DNA of 18,885 nucleotides from Willaertia magna (Eukaryota > Heterolobosea > Eutetramitea > Acrasida > Naegleriidae): assembly GCA_902984215.1 (NCBI GenBank), contig CADWAF010000057.1, positions 1-18,885 of the forward strand. Reading direction: 5' to 3'. This document shows positions 8,721-18,255 of the stretch, piece after piece; position 1 is the stretch's first letter; every line of letters starts with the position of its first letter. The position numbers and the translations under genes were made by a program. The notes below the pieces were generated by a model, which worked only from the letters and a program-made list of their open reading frames with translations, was not told the origin of the DNA and made no database searches.

Positions 8721-9751
8721 ATGTCAGCATATCAACATGCAGAATTGACCAAAAGCAAGTCCTTATCAATTAAATCTTTTCTTCAACAATTTCATACCAG
8801 TGATTGGATATCGGGATTTGTTGCTGGAGTAGCACAAATTGCCTCTGGGCATCCATTCGATACAATTAAAGTTAAATTGCAAGCTGGGTTAGGTGGGAAT
8901 GTTTCGACAACAAAATTATTTGTTGATATCTTTAAAACTGAGGGATTATTTGGTTTGTACCGAGGTGCTGTAAGTACTTTGTTAATTAAAAAATATTGAA
9001 ATACTAAAATATCTTAATTCTATTCATAAAGTTGAGTCCTTTAGTTGGTGCTTGTATACTGAATGGATTGGAATTTGGAGTTTACAATGAATGTAAAGAA
9101 TTATTGAGAGCAGATGGTGAGGATATCCACAATATGCCAATCAAAAAGATTGCAATAGCTGGAGCACTTTCAGGTATATCAGCAACATTTATCACTCTTC
9201 CTGTAGAATACTTAAAATGTAATTTACAAATCCAAAGCAATGCAAACCAAAGATTTAGGGGACCTTACGATTTAATGAAACATATGTATAAATTACAAAT
9301 GGTTGGATCTAATTCAATATTTGACAGATTCACAAACTTCTGTAAATTTTACAAGTCAATTAATAAGGGATTTCTAATTACCTGCGTGAGGGAATCTGGA
9401 ATAGCTATTCACTTTACAGTTTATGAAATTATGAAAAAATTATTAAAGCACTATGACCCTAACACATCTAATAATACTAATGTTAAATCATGGCATTCTC
9501 TTGTTTCAGGAGCTGCAGCAGGTTGTGCCTTTTGGACAATAATGTATCCTATAGACATTATTAAATCTAGAATACAAATCAATCCAAAACCCATGTCAAT
9601 TTTACAAGCTGTACATGAAATTTACAAACCAAACAGAAAACTAAGTAGCTTTTATATGGGATATAATTCAGCTATTGCTAGAGCTATTGTTGTAAATGCT
9701 TCAGTTTTCTGGGCATATGAAAAAACTAAAACTTTTCTCAGTAAAGAATAA
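8721..9751 (+). CDS. Mitochondrial carrier family (SLC25) transporter
   Basis: Two exons, 8721-8969 and 9032-9751, are joined across a 62-nt phase-0 intron (GTAAGT...AAAG), giving 322 aa, the usual family length. Three tandem repeats are clear from the P-x-[DE]-x-x-[KR] signatures at the ends of helices 1, 3 and 5: HPFDTIK (44-50), LPVEYLK (139-145) and YPIDIIK (255-261), each followed by a V/I/N-x-LQ or R-IQ stretch. The intron falls directly after LYRGA of repeat 1. Such proteins exchange metabolites across the inner mitochondrial membrane. The short loops and the last helix (RAIVVNASVFWAYE) are most like the carnitine/acylcarnitine and basic amino acid carrier branch, but the substrate is not established. 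The start ATG at 8721 gives a polar N-terminus of about 28 residues. The stop codon directly abuts the stop of the convergent gene at 9752. Confidence 0.93.
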
Positions 9752-12565
9752 TTAAATTATAATTTCTTTAGGTTTTGGCTTTTTGATATGCCTCATGTTT
9801 GCAGATGGAGCTGAATACATGACAGGTGGCATTAAATAAGGCTTTGGAATTCCAAGATCGTCATCTGGAATATAGGCATTAGGTCTCTTTGGAGCAGTTG
9901 TTCTTGTTATAGTTGGAGGAAGACTATTTTCAAACTCCATTCTTCTCCTTCTTTCCTCAATGGCTACCTTCCACCTTTCCTTAAGTTCTTCCTCTCTTAT
10001 CCATTCTTTCTCCATTTCAGGTGTTGGAGGTTCTCCTCTGTCCATTCTTTCTCTTGCCTCACCAATTAGAGTTTGTAATTCTTCATTTTCCTTTTCAAGA
10101 CGCATAGATTTGGTTCCGTAAATTGATAGTTCTGAAACAGTTGCCTTCATCTTTGTAGTGGTTTGTTCTATTTGTTTTTGAATTAGATTTATATTAACAG
10201 CTAAATCAAATGATTCTTCTCTTCCTTTAATAGCAAGCTTTCGCAACTTATCTGATGATTTTGTTATGCCTTTTAATACAAGGTCTTTCTCCATTAATTG
10301 TTCTCTTCTGTTATTTAACTTTTCTTCCAGTTCTTGTATTTTATCTTTTAACTCTTCTTCTGAAGGTATATTACCTTCCAACTTTCTCCATCGTTCTTCG
10401 TTTTCTGGTTTTTCCAACTCCTCAGAGAGTTTTTGAGCTATTTGTACACATTTCTCAATCTCTTGAGTCAATTCTTCTTCTAGTTTTAGTAATGATTGGT
10501 ACTCTGGCAATTCTTTAAACAATATTTGTAATGTTCTATTTTGTTCTTCTAAATCCAGTTTAAGGGCACGTATTTCTTCGTCACGTTTCATTCTTTCAAT
10601 TTCACCATTTTTAATCATATTTTCATTCATGTTAGCTTTTTCATTTAAAATACATAATTCATCGTTTCTGTCAATCAATTGAAAACCAGTGTAATTTCTG
10701 TCCCTTACACCACTTTCATATTGCATCTTTAAATCTAACATTAGGCTTTCAGCCAAATCGATATCTGCATTCAATTTTTCTATTTCCTTATTTTTTTCAA
10801 TATTTTGTTCTTCTTTCTTTTTCTTCTCTAACTTTTTCTTTGCTTTGAGACTTTCCAAACTCCCTTTTGTTCTATTTTCTTTTTCTTCTTCTCTTTTTTC
10901 CTTCTTAAGATGTTCATCCTTCTTTTGACTTTGTCTAGTTAGTACTTCAAGTTCATTATCCAATATTTTATTCTTTTCTCTAATTTCAGAGTGAGATTGA
11001 GCATTATCTTGAATAGCCTTAGCATTCTTATTTCTTTCCCTCTCCATTAAAGAATACGCTTGTTGTAGTAAAGTATACTTATTTTCAATTTCATTCAAGC
11101 TTCTCTGCAGTTCTCCATTCGAAAATTGTAAAATTTTTATCTCACCCACCGCATCCATGAAATTTCTTTTTTGTGTCGCAGCATCTCTAGCCTTTTTCTC
11201 CCTTATGGCTTCAAGGTTGGTAATAATTTTATCCATTTCACTTTCTTGTTCATTAAGCTCAGTAATCTTTGACTCAAGCTCGGTTGTTTCTTTTCTTCTA
11301 TTTTTTAGTTTTTGAATGAGGAAAGTGTATTCATTCTCTTCTGTGAGTAATTCATTAATTAGCAAATCAACATCTTTTTCAAGTTCGATTTTTTCCTCTT
11401 TTGTTTTTTCTAATTCTTCTTGAAGTGCGTTTTTTTCTACAAGCAATTCATCTCTAGTTTTTACTAATTTTTCAATAATTGATTTAATATGTTCCACTTG
11501 CACTTGTGCATTGTACGCTTCTTTGTTAATGGTGTTTTCCTCATTTTCTAATTTTGTCTTTTGTTTTATTTCTTGACTTTCTTGTTCTGCAGTAGTTTTA
11601 AGGAGAGAATTTACATTAACTCTTTCCACCATTTCTGTTTTCTCCTTTTCTTTTTCTTGTTGCAGCTGTGATTTGGTTTTGTCAATCTCTCCTTGTATTT
11701 TAGAAGCATTTATTTTAGCACTATCCTCAAGCATAAACATATTATAGTGGATTTGTTCGAAATCAATTTTTTTTGTCTCAATTTCTCTAACTTCATTATC
11801 TAATATCTCCAATTTGTCATTCAAATTCTTGACTTCATCATGAGAAGCTTTTGAGGCTTTCTTTACTATCTCAGTTTGTCTTCTTTCTCTTTCAGGATCG
11901 CCTCTTAGTCTTTCTAGAGTTTTTTCCAAGTCTTTTATTCTTTTTTTTAAATTCACCTCAATTTCATCTCTTAATTGTTGATTGTCTTGCTCATATTTTA
12001 TTTTTCTTTCTTCTTCTCTCTTTTTTCTTTCTTGTACTTCTCTTATGTTCGATTTTAACTGTTTAATATTGGCTTTATATTGTTCCATTATTGGTTTTTC
12101 TTTGCTATTTTGTTGTTCTATTAATGTATTCTTCTGGTCTTCCAAAATAGCTATTTTTCTTTCCAACTCGCTTACAGAATTTTGGGAAATAGATTCAGTT
12201 TCATTCATTAAAGCAGTTTGATTTTCTGCTTTCATTAAATCTCTTTTTAAATCAGCAATATATTGTTGATTTTCTTGTTTAATTCTTTCAATTTCTTTTA
12301 ATTTCTTTTTTTCTTCTAACAATTCCCGATTCAATAATTTTCCTTGTTCTGTAGCCTGAATTTCTTTTTCCTTAGTTTCAATCAATAAATTCTCTAACTC
12401 CAATCCCTTTTCTTTAAAATATCCATACTCTTCATGAGAAAGTTCAATTTTATCTAACTCTTTAACTGCCCAATTCGTTTGTATATCCCCCACTACAGAT
12501 TGATCTTCATTCAACAACATCAATTCTTCCTCCGCATTGTTGACCGTCGTTTCATCTTCACCCAT
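9752..12565 (-). CDS. Long coiled-coil protein, CCDC146/MBO2-like (ciliary/centriolar)
   Basis: An intronless 937-aa frame starting at the ATG at 12565. Residues about 40-850 are almost entirely Glu-, Lys-, Leu- and Gln-rich heptad-like sequence, a very long coiled coil. The last 60 residues differ: a Pro-rich segment with YIPDDDLGIPKPY, then a SANMRHIKKPKPKEIII end. A terminal PKPY...ANMRHI+KP...EI motif is what I recall for CCDC146 and its Chlamydomonas counterpart MBO2, which are flagellar/centriolar proteins. Coiled-coil composition alone would prove nothing, so the call rests on this tail and the length. It is consistent with a flagellated organism. An E2F-like 13-mer identical to that of the Nek gene precedes the start. 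The gene upstream on the same strand ends only 47 bp away, and the convergent carrier gene ends at the adjacent base. Confidence 0.7.
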   Translation of the reverse strand: MGEDETTVNNAEEELMLLNEDQSVVGDIQTNWAVKELDKIELSHEEYGYFKEKGLELENLLIETKEKEIQATEQGKLLNRELLEEKKKLKEIERIKQENQQYIADLKRDLMKAENQTALMNETESISQNSVSELERKIAILEDQKNTLIEQQNSKEKPIMEQYKANIKQLKSNIREVQERKKREEERKIKYEQDNQQLRDEIEVNLKKRIKDLEKTLERLRGDPERERRQTEIVKKASKASHDEVKNLNDKLEILDNEVREIETKKIDFEQIHYNMFMLEDSAKINASKIQGEIDKTKSQLQQEKEKEKTEMVERVNVNSLLKTTAEQESQEIKQKTKLENEENTINKEAYNAQVQVEHIKSIIEKLVKTRDELLVEKNALQEELEKTKEEKIELEKDVDLLINELLTEENEYTFLIQKLKNRRKETTELESKITELNEQESEMDKIITNLEAIREKKARDAATQKRNFMDAVGEIKILQFSNGELQRSLNEIENKYTLLQQAYSLMERERNKNAKAIQDNAQSHSEIREKNKILDNELEVLTRQSQKKDEHLKKEKREEEKENRTKGSLESLKAKKKLEKKKKEEQNIEKNKEIEKLNADIDLAESLMLDLKMQYESGVRDRNYTGFQLIDRNDELCILNEKANMNENMIKNGEIERMKRDEEIRALKLDLEEQNRTLQILFKELPEYQSLLKLEEELTQEIEKCVQIAQKLSEELEKPENEERWRKLEGNIPSEEELKDKIQELEEKLNNRREQLMEKDLVLKGITKSSDKLRKLAIKGREESFDLAVNINLIQKQIEQTTTKMKATVSELSIYGTKSMRLEKENEELQTLIGEARERMDRGEPPTPEMEKEWIREEELKERWKVAIEERRRRMEFENSLPPTITRTTAPKRPNAYIPDDDLGIPKPYLMPPVMYSAPSANMRHIKKPKPKEIII

Positions 12566-12612
12566 TTTTAACTTTGTAGTTTAAAAGATTTTTTTTGGCG
12601 CAAAAAAAAAAT
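12566..12612 (-). promoter_or_regulatory. 47-bp gap with E2F-like element upstream of the CCDC146-like gene
   Basis: The only sequence between the RCC1-protein stop and the CCDC146-like ATG. It contains TTTTGGCGCAAAA on the plus strand (12593-12605), i.e. TTTTGCGCCAAAA in the direction of the gene, flanked by A and T runs. No AATAAA is present for the upstream gene. Confidence 0.45.
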
Positions 12613-15600
12613 TTACTTTTTTAATTTTACTAGTTCAATATAAATGGAGGCTAGCTCTTGTGTTGTTAGGTCAAAAAATTGATTTTTCAATTTTTTACGA
12701 GCTTGTAATGGTGTCACATTTTGTTCTTTTACTAAGATAGTAGCGAATGAGAGAGCTTGTTTAAAACTTTCAGAGTCTGATAATTCATTTGTTTGTACTG
12801 CAGAGATTGTAGTTTTTCTTTCTTTTTTCTTGAGAGTTTTTAAAAAACTATTAATGGACATTAATTCTTCAGATTCTTCTTCTTCACTACTTAGGGTGAG
12901 GTTAGTGTCTTCCTCAACTTCTAAAAAGTAATCTTCTTTTATATTGTCAACTATCTTTTCAGTGTTATTATTTACGTCATTGATTTCTTCCTTTTCTTCT
13001 ATTTGTTCTTTTTCATCTTCCAAACTGAAATATTCATTAATTTGAATAGATTTTGATATTGATTGATTTTCAGTATTTGTTTCTACATTATTTTCTGTCT
13101 CATTTCTATTATCAACTGGTGTTACCACTAATAGATCGTTTTTACTTACTGACTCCTCTATAATTGTTTCCTTTTTAATTTCATTATCTAGTTGACTAAC
13201 TGAATCGTGAGAAGTTGATTTCTTTTCAAAGGATTTGTTCTGAGTTGAAGGTGAAGTTGACTTTGTGTTGGTCTCATTACCATCAAGATCCCAATAAATT
13301 TTCTTTGTAAAACAATTCATTACACAATATTTCATTAAGAAATCTAATGTCACTTGACTTTCAGTTATCTTCTTATAAAATACATTGTATCCATCACCTT
13401 TATAACTATTTTCTAAAAAGTTGGCAAACTCACTTTGTCTTTTCTTTTGAACAACTGCCAAATTCTTATTCTCTAATCCTTTACCAATCAGTTGTTTAAA
13501 ATCTTTAATAATTGAATAAATAGAATCAACTTCTAAATTACTGAAATCCATTCTTACACTAATTAAATTCCTATAACTAGGGGATGATGTTGAATTTGGA
13601 ACTACAATTGTAGGTAAGTTCTCAATTAATCTTTGAATAGTACATAAAATAATAACGCACATCACAATATCTACAGGTTTTGGTTTTTTAGATGTGTTAA
13701 ATAAAGTATTTCTCTTTTTTCTTGGTCTTAATGAGAACCAATTCTATAAACAAATATTAATAATCAAAAATATTTAAATGACTACTTACATTATAAATAG
13801 CTTTCATCTCTTCAAAGGATGTTGGAAAGGTGACAGCATCAACTTTTGATGAAATTGAATTTGTCTTTTCTGATAGTTTTAATCTTAAATAATTAAAAAT
13901 TGCTTGATTTAAAGTCTTCATATCATGAATATATGAAAGTTTGTGTAATTGGAAAATATATTCTTCATTTTGACTAAATAAATTTTTATCAAACTTATCA
14001 TCCCTACCCTTTTCTTTGTGATGTTTTAAATAAGAATCTAAAATTGGTAATAACACTTTCTTATTTTTCTTACCAGTTAAATTCTTTACAACTCTACTTT
14101 CTTTTTCAATGTGTTTTAAATAGAGAGGTAAATCTAAGATATCTTTTAAAACATCAATCTTTAGAACATCTGCAATAGTAGATATACTCTTCCTATGGGA
14201 ATCTGTTAATGAATAAATACAACCATGCCAAATCTTTTGTTGATCTAATTCAAAAGCAACACCTAATTCTGATCTTGAATGGTTGTGTAAATTAGTTTTA
14301 GTTACTTTACGCTTTTTAGTTAAACTTAAATATCTATTACAAAACTTTACAATAAATTTTAAAGGAATTTCTGGTTCTGGAATGTCAAAATCATTTATTG
14401 TGTATTCTACGAAACTGTCATTCAAAACATCACTAACTGAAAATATCTTCATTAAACTTAAGACATCTCTATTTACAGTAATAGAAACATTATTACATGT
14501 TATAGTAAAATAATCTATCAGTAATTGTAATAATAATTGTAAATAATTATTATAAATAAAAATATATAAATCCCTTACCTCTAATATACAATAGTTCTTT
14601 TCCACTACAACAAATATCTGAAACATTTTGTAAAACTAAATCAAAATGATGAGTATTTGTAGTTGAATCAAAAAAGTATCTATATACTTCAAAATCATCA
14701 GTAAGAAATAAAATTACATTACCATAACCATCACCATTTACAACTTTCTTAATATAAATTCTTTCAAGTTCTGAATCTTTGTTATTTTGATGTACACATA
14801 CAGGATCACATGATCTTACAGCTTTACCACAAACATAAATATTATTAGAAGCTGTTATAAATACAGAATTAAAAGGTAAAGCAAATAATTGATCTAATAC
14901 TTCATTACCCCTAGCAATGAAATAATTTAAAGGAAAAGGTGCTCCTTCAATATCATAATAATTTCCAATAGCTAATTGTCCAAATGAATTATTACCATAA
15001 GAAAAAGCAAAGTTCTGTAAATTAAAATAAATTGATCCACTAGATCCAGTAATACTTTTAACAATAGTTGAAGAAAGTGTGACCATTAATGGATAAAACA
15101 AACAAACTTGTGGTAAATCTAATTCTAAAGAACTAAACCCTCTATTTTTCCCACAAACAAATACCTGACCGTCCACAGAAAGGAAAAAAGTCCACCATTC
15201 ATCACAAACAACATGTTTTATATTAACTTTATGAAAATAAATCTCTACTGGTTCATTCCCAACAAATGAAATATCTGGACCTATGCCTAATTGACCAAAT
15301 TCATTACTTCCTAAACCAAAAACCTTTCCTGATTCAGTTAATATTATTGAATGCATTCCACCAATAAATATTTCACTAATTGGTTCAGTAATTGTTCTAA
15401 ATTTAACTAAAGTTAATGAATTTAACTTTTCATCATCTAACCATATTTGTGATTTAATTGACTTTCTTGAACTATTTCTATGAGAAAATTGTTTCATCTC
15501 TCTTGGAGATGTAATTAGCTTAACGTTACTATTTTTATCACTTTGATTATTATTATTATTAGCAACAGTAGTTAATCTTCGTTGTCTACCTTTTACTGCA

Positions 15601-16220
15601 TTAGATAAAACATCATTAGAAACATCTCCAACAATAGTTGTTCTTATATCTTTCTCTTTCACAAATCCAAATCTTTTATCAAAATTTCCAATAAAACAAA
15701 ATGTATTTGATTCCAATAGAAAAATAAATGTTTGAAAAGTACAAAAAACTTTTCTTACATCTTGATGATGAAAAATATTTTTATCAACTTCAATTGGGAA
15801 GGCTTGTAGAATGTTATTGTTGTTGTTATTAGAAAGTAATGGTGATGATGAGGCTTCATTGTTATTGATATTGTTATGAAGTGTAGCGGAAGAGTTATTA
15901 TGATCGGCTATGATTTGTTTGTTATATAAGTTATTGATAAATCCACTTTTTAAATATAAAGTCCAAGCCTTCTTTGGGATAGAGTTATTAGTATCACTAC
16001 CATTAGTGTTTTTATTATCATTGTTAATAATGTCAATAGCTATTTTTAATGGAATATTTATTTCAATAGTTGATGTGGTGTGAGAATCAAAAGAAGATGA
16101 TGAATCGGTATTAGAATGCTTGTTATTATTATTGATTTGATTTCCACTACTCATTCTTTGTAGAGTGTTTCTTCGTTCTCTAAAAGGATTACCTTCCACA
16201 TCACTCCTACTTTTAAACAT
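12613..16220 (-). CDS. RCC1-repeat protein with BTB-like segment and acidic tail
   Basis: Three exons on the minus strand, 16220-14579, 14514-13790 and 13743-12613, are separated by introns of 64 nt (GTAAGG...GATAG, phase 1, codon G+AT = Asp548) and 46 nt (GTAAGT...TATAG, phase 0), giving 1165 aa. The N-terminus (1-150) is Asn/Ser rich. Residues about 275-545 form several RCC1-type blades: GGMHSIILTESGKVFGLGSN with FGQLGIG (287-314), a degenerate repeat around 335-358, YGNNSFGQLAIG (408-419), then CGK-containing and GDGYGN-containing repeats. Right after the first splice, about 548-620, the sequence DYFTITCNNVSITVNRDVL resembles the start of a BTB/POZ domain, followed by a helical region. The C-terminal third is acidic and Ser-rich and ends LKK. 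Proteins combining RCC1 repeats with BTB act as adaptors (for example for cullin-3) or small-GTPase regulators; the partner is unknown here. Several RCC1 repeats and the BTB part are weak. Confidence 0.8.
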
Positions 16221-16523
16221 TTTTTATTAAAGAAAATGAAAATCAATTTCATATTTAATGACAAGTGAATTTATCAAAGCACTTTTCACAAAGTAACAAA
16301 TGGTGACCTTATTAGTTGACATCAAAATAATGTCCATTAGTTAATTTTTCTTGATGAAACTTTTACTACATTGTTAGTTTTTTGATTCATTCCAAACAAT
16401 GATTACTAACATGCACGCATTACTAGCTTTAATTTCTAAAGCCCAACCTACACTGCAATTTCAAAAATTTATAGTCTTCTTCTAGCTGTTTGAAAAGAAT
16501 CATCATCTCTTCCGAACAAAAAA
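16221..16523. promoter_or_regulatory. Divergent promoter between the RCC1-protein gene and Elp3
   Basis: 303 bp separate the divergent start codons (minus 16220, plus 16524). It is AT-rich, and I find no open gene, E2F-like element or clear repeat in it. It must hold both promoters and both 5' UTRs. Confidence 0.5.
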
Positions 16524-18197
16524 ATGGCAAAAAACAAGAAACAAGAAGTTGTTGAAGGCTTAACGCCAACAGAAGCAAAAGTAAGAGCATGTAGTGAAAT
16601 TGTAAAGGAAATATTAACTGCTTATGAAAAGGGAGAAACTGTAGTATTATCAAAAGTAAAATCACGTATTTCTAGAAAATATAAAATTAAAAACGGACCT
16701 AAATTAGTAGAAGTAATTGCAGCAATACCTGAAGAACATAAATCTAAACTTTTACCTTTTTTAAAAGCTAAACCTATCCGTACAGCTAGTGGTATTGCGG
16801 TAGTTGCAGTTATGTGTAAACCTCATAGATGTCCACATATCGCAATGACAGGAAATATTTGTGTTTACTGTCCTGGAGGTCCCGATAGTGATTTTGAGTA
16901 TAGTACTCAATCATATACTGGATATGAACCAACAAGTATGAGGGCAATTAGAGCACGTTATAATCCATATCTTCAAACTAGAAATCGTGTTGACCAATTA
17001 AAAAGATTAGGTCATGATTGTGATAAAGTTGAATTTATTATTATGGGTGGTACTTTTATGAGTTTAGATAAAGAATATAGAGATAATTTTATTATAAATT
17101 TACATGATGCTTTATCTGGACATACAAGTTCAACAGTTGATGAAGCTATTCGTTATTCTGAACAAAGTAAACAAAAATGTATTGGTATTACAATTGAAAC
17201 ACGTCCTGATTATTGTTTAAAACCTCATATTTCAAATTTATTAGAATATGGTTGTACTAGATTAGAAATTGGTGTACAATCTATTTATGAAGATATTGCA
17301 CGTGATACAAACCGTGGTCACACTGTTGCAGCAGTTAAACGTTCATTTACAATTGCAAAAGATCAAGGTTATAAAATTGTTGCTCACATGATGCCTGATT
17401 TACCAAACTCTAACATGGAGAGAGATATCTTGGGTTTTATTGAATATTTTGAAAATCCTGGTTTTAGAACTGATGGTTTAAAGATCTATCCAACATTAGT
17501 TATTCGTGGTACTGGTTTATATGAACTTTGGAAGACTGGACAATATAAGAATTATTCTCCAGATGCTCTTGTAGATTTAGTTGCAAAGATTTTATCTCTC
17601 GTTCCACCATGGACTCGTGTATATCGTATTCAAAGAGATATTCCAATGCCTTTAGTTACAAGTGGTGTTGAAAAGGGTAATTTGAGAGAATTAGCATTAG
17701 CTAGAATGAAAGATTTAGGTTTAAAGTGTCGTGACGTTAGAACAAGAGAAGTTGGTATTCAATCTATTCACAGTAAAGTTGTACCTGATGAAGTTGAATT
17801 AATTAGAAGAGATTATTGTGCACAAGATGGTTGGGAAACATTCTTAGCTTATGAAGATCCACATCAAGATATTTTAATTGGTTTATTACGTTTAAGAAAA
17901 TGTACTCAATCTGACACAACCTTCAGAAAAGAATTAAAGAACCAAAATTTAATACAATCCAGTATAGTCAGAGAATTACACGTTTATGGTTCAGTTGTCC
18001 CTGTTAGTGCCAGAGATCCTACAAAATTCCAACACAAAGGTTATGGTACACTTTTGATGGAAGAAGCTGAAAGAATTGCAAGAGAAGAACACGGTAGTCA
18101 AAAGATTTTAGTTATTAGTGGTGTTGGTACTCGTAATTATTATAGAAAACTTGGTTATGAGTTAGATGGACCATATATGAGTAAAATGTTAGTGTAA
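16524..18197 (+). CDS. ELP3: Elongator complex catalytic subunit Elp3 (tRNA wobble-uridine modification)
   Basis: An intronless, full-length 557-aa protein from the ATG at 16524. Elp3 is the catalytic subunit of Elongator, which adds a carboxymethyl group to carbon 5 of wobble uridine (U34) in a set of tRNAs using SAM and acetyl-CoA. The radical-SAM part is clear: [14 protein letters not shown] supplies the C-x9-C-x2-C cluster ligands Cys103, Cys113 and Cys116, followed by [15 protein letters not shown], and MGGTF, ETRPDYC and RLEIGVQS stretches downstream. The C-terminal GNAT-like acetyl-CoA-binding part (about 395-557) shows QHKGYGTLL (503-511) and [13 protein letters not shown] (531-543). 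The first 90 residues hold the conserved tRNA-binding N-terminus. Length and all key residues match known Elp3, so it should be active. It follows a divergent promoter and ends with AATAAA at 18201-18206. Confidence 0.98.
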   Translation: MAKNKKQEVVEGLTPTEAKVRACSEIVKEILTAYEKGETVVLSKVKSRISRKYKIKNGPKLVEVIAAIPEEHKSKLLPFLKAKPIRTASGIAVVAVMCKPHRCPHIAMTGNICVYCPGGPDSDFEYSTQSYTGYEPTSMRAIRARYNPYLQTRNRVDQLKRLGHDCDKVEFIIMGGTFMSLDKEYRDNFIINLHDALSGHTSSTVDEAIRYSEQSKQKCIGITIETRPDYCLKPHISNLLEYGCTRLEIGVQSIYEDIARDTNRGHTVAAVKRSFTIAKDQGYKIVAHMMPDLPNSNMERDILGFIEYFENPGFRTDGLKIYPTLVIRGTGLYELWKTGQYKNYSPDALVDLVAKILSLVPPWTRVYRIQRDIPMPLVTSGVEKGNLRELALARMKDLGLKCRDVRTREVGIQSIHSKVVPDEVELIRRDYCAQDGWETFLAYEDPHQDILIGLLRLRKCTQSDTTFRKELKNQNLIQSSIVRELHVYGSVVPVSARDPTKFQHKGYGTLLMEEAERIAREEHGSQKILVISGVGTRNYYRKLGYELDGPYMSKMLV

Positions 18198-18255
18198 ATT
18201 AATAAATTATTTTATTACAAAACATTACAATTTTTTTTGTAATGCTAGTTCACCA
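18198..18255. terminator. Shared 3' region between Elp3 and the Rho-like gene
   Basis: Only 58 bp separate the two convergent stop codons. AATAAA occurs on the plus strand (18201-18206) and on the minus strand (18216-18211). A perfect 8-bp inverted repeat, CATTACAA/TTGTAATG with a T6 loop, lies at 18223-18244. Confidence 0.55.

Noticed and set aside
10255..12221. Several Leu/Phe/Ser-rich plus-strand frames that look like membrane proteins
   Set aside because: Complement of the Glu/Lys-rich coiled coil; antisense of such codons always gives hydrophobic runs.
13757..14626. Separate gene in the middle of the RCC1-protein locus
   Set aside because: Its 5' part overlaps the RCC1 exon and an intron; splice sites on both sides join it in phase with the flanking exons.
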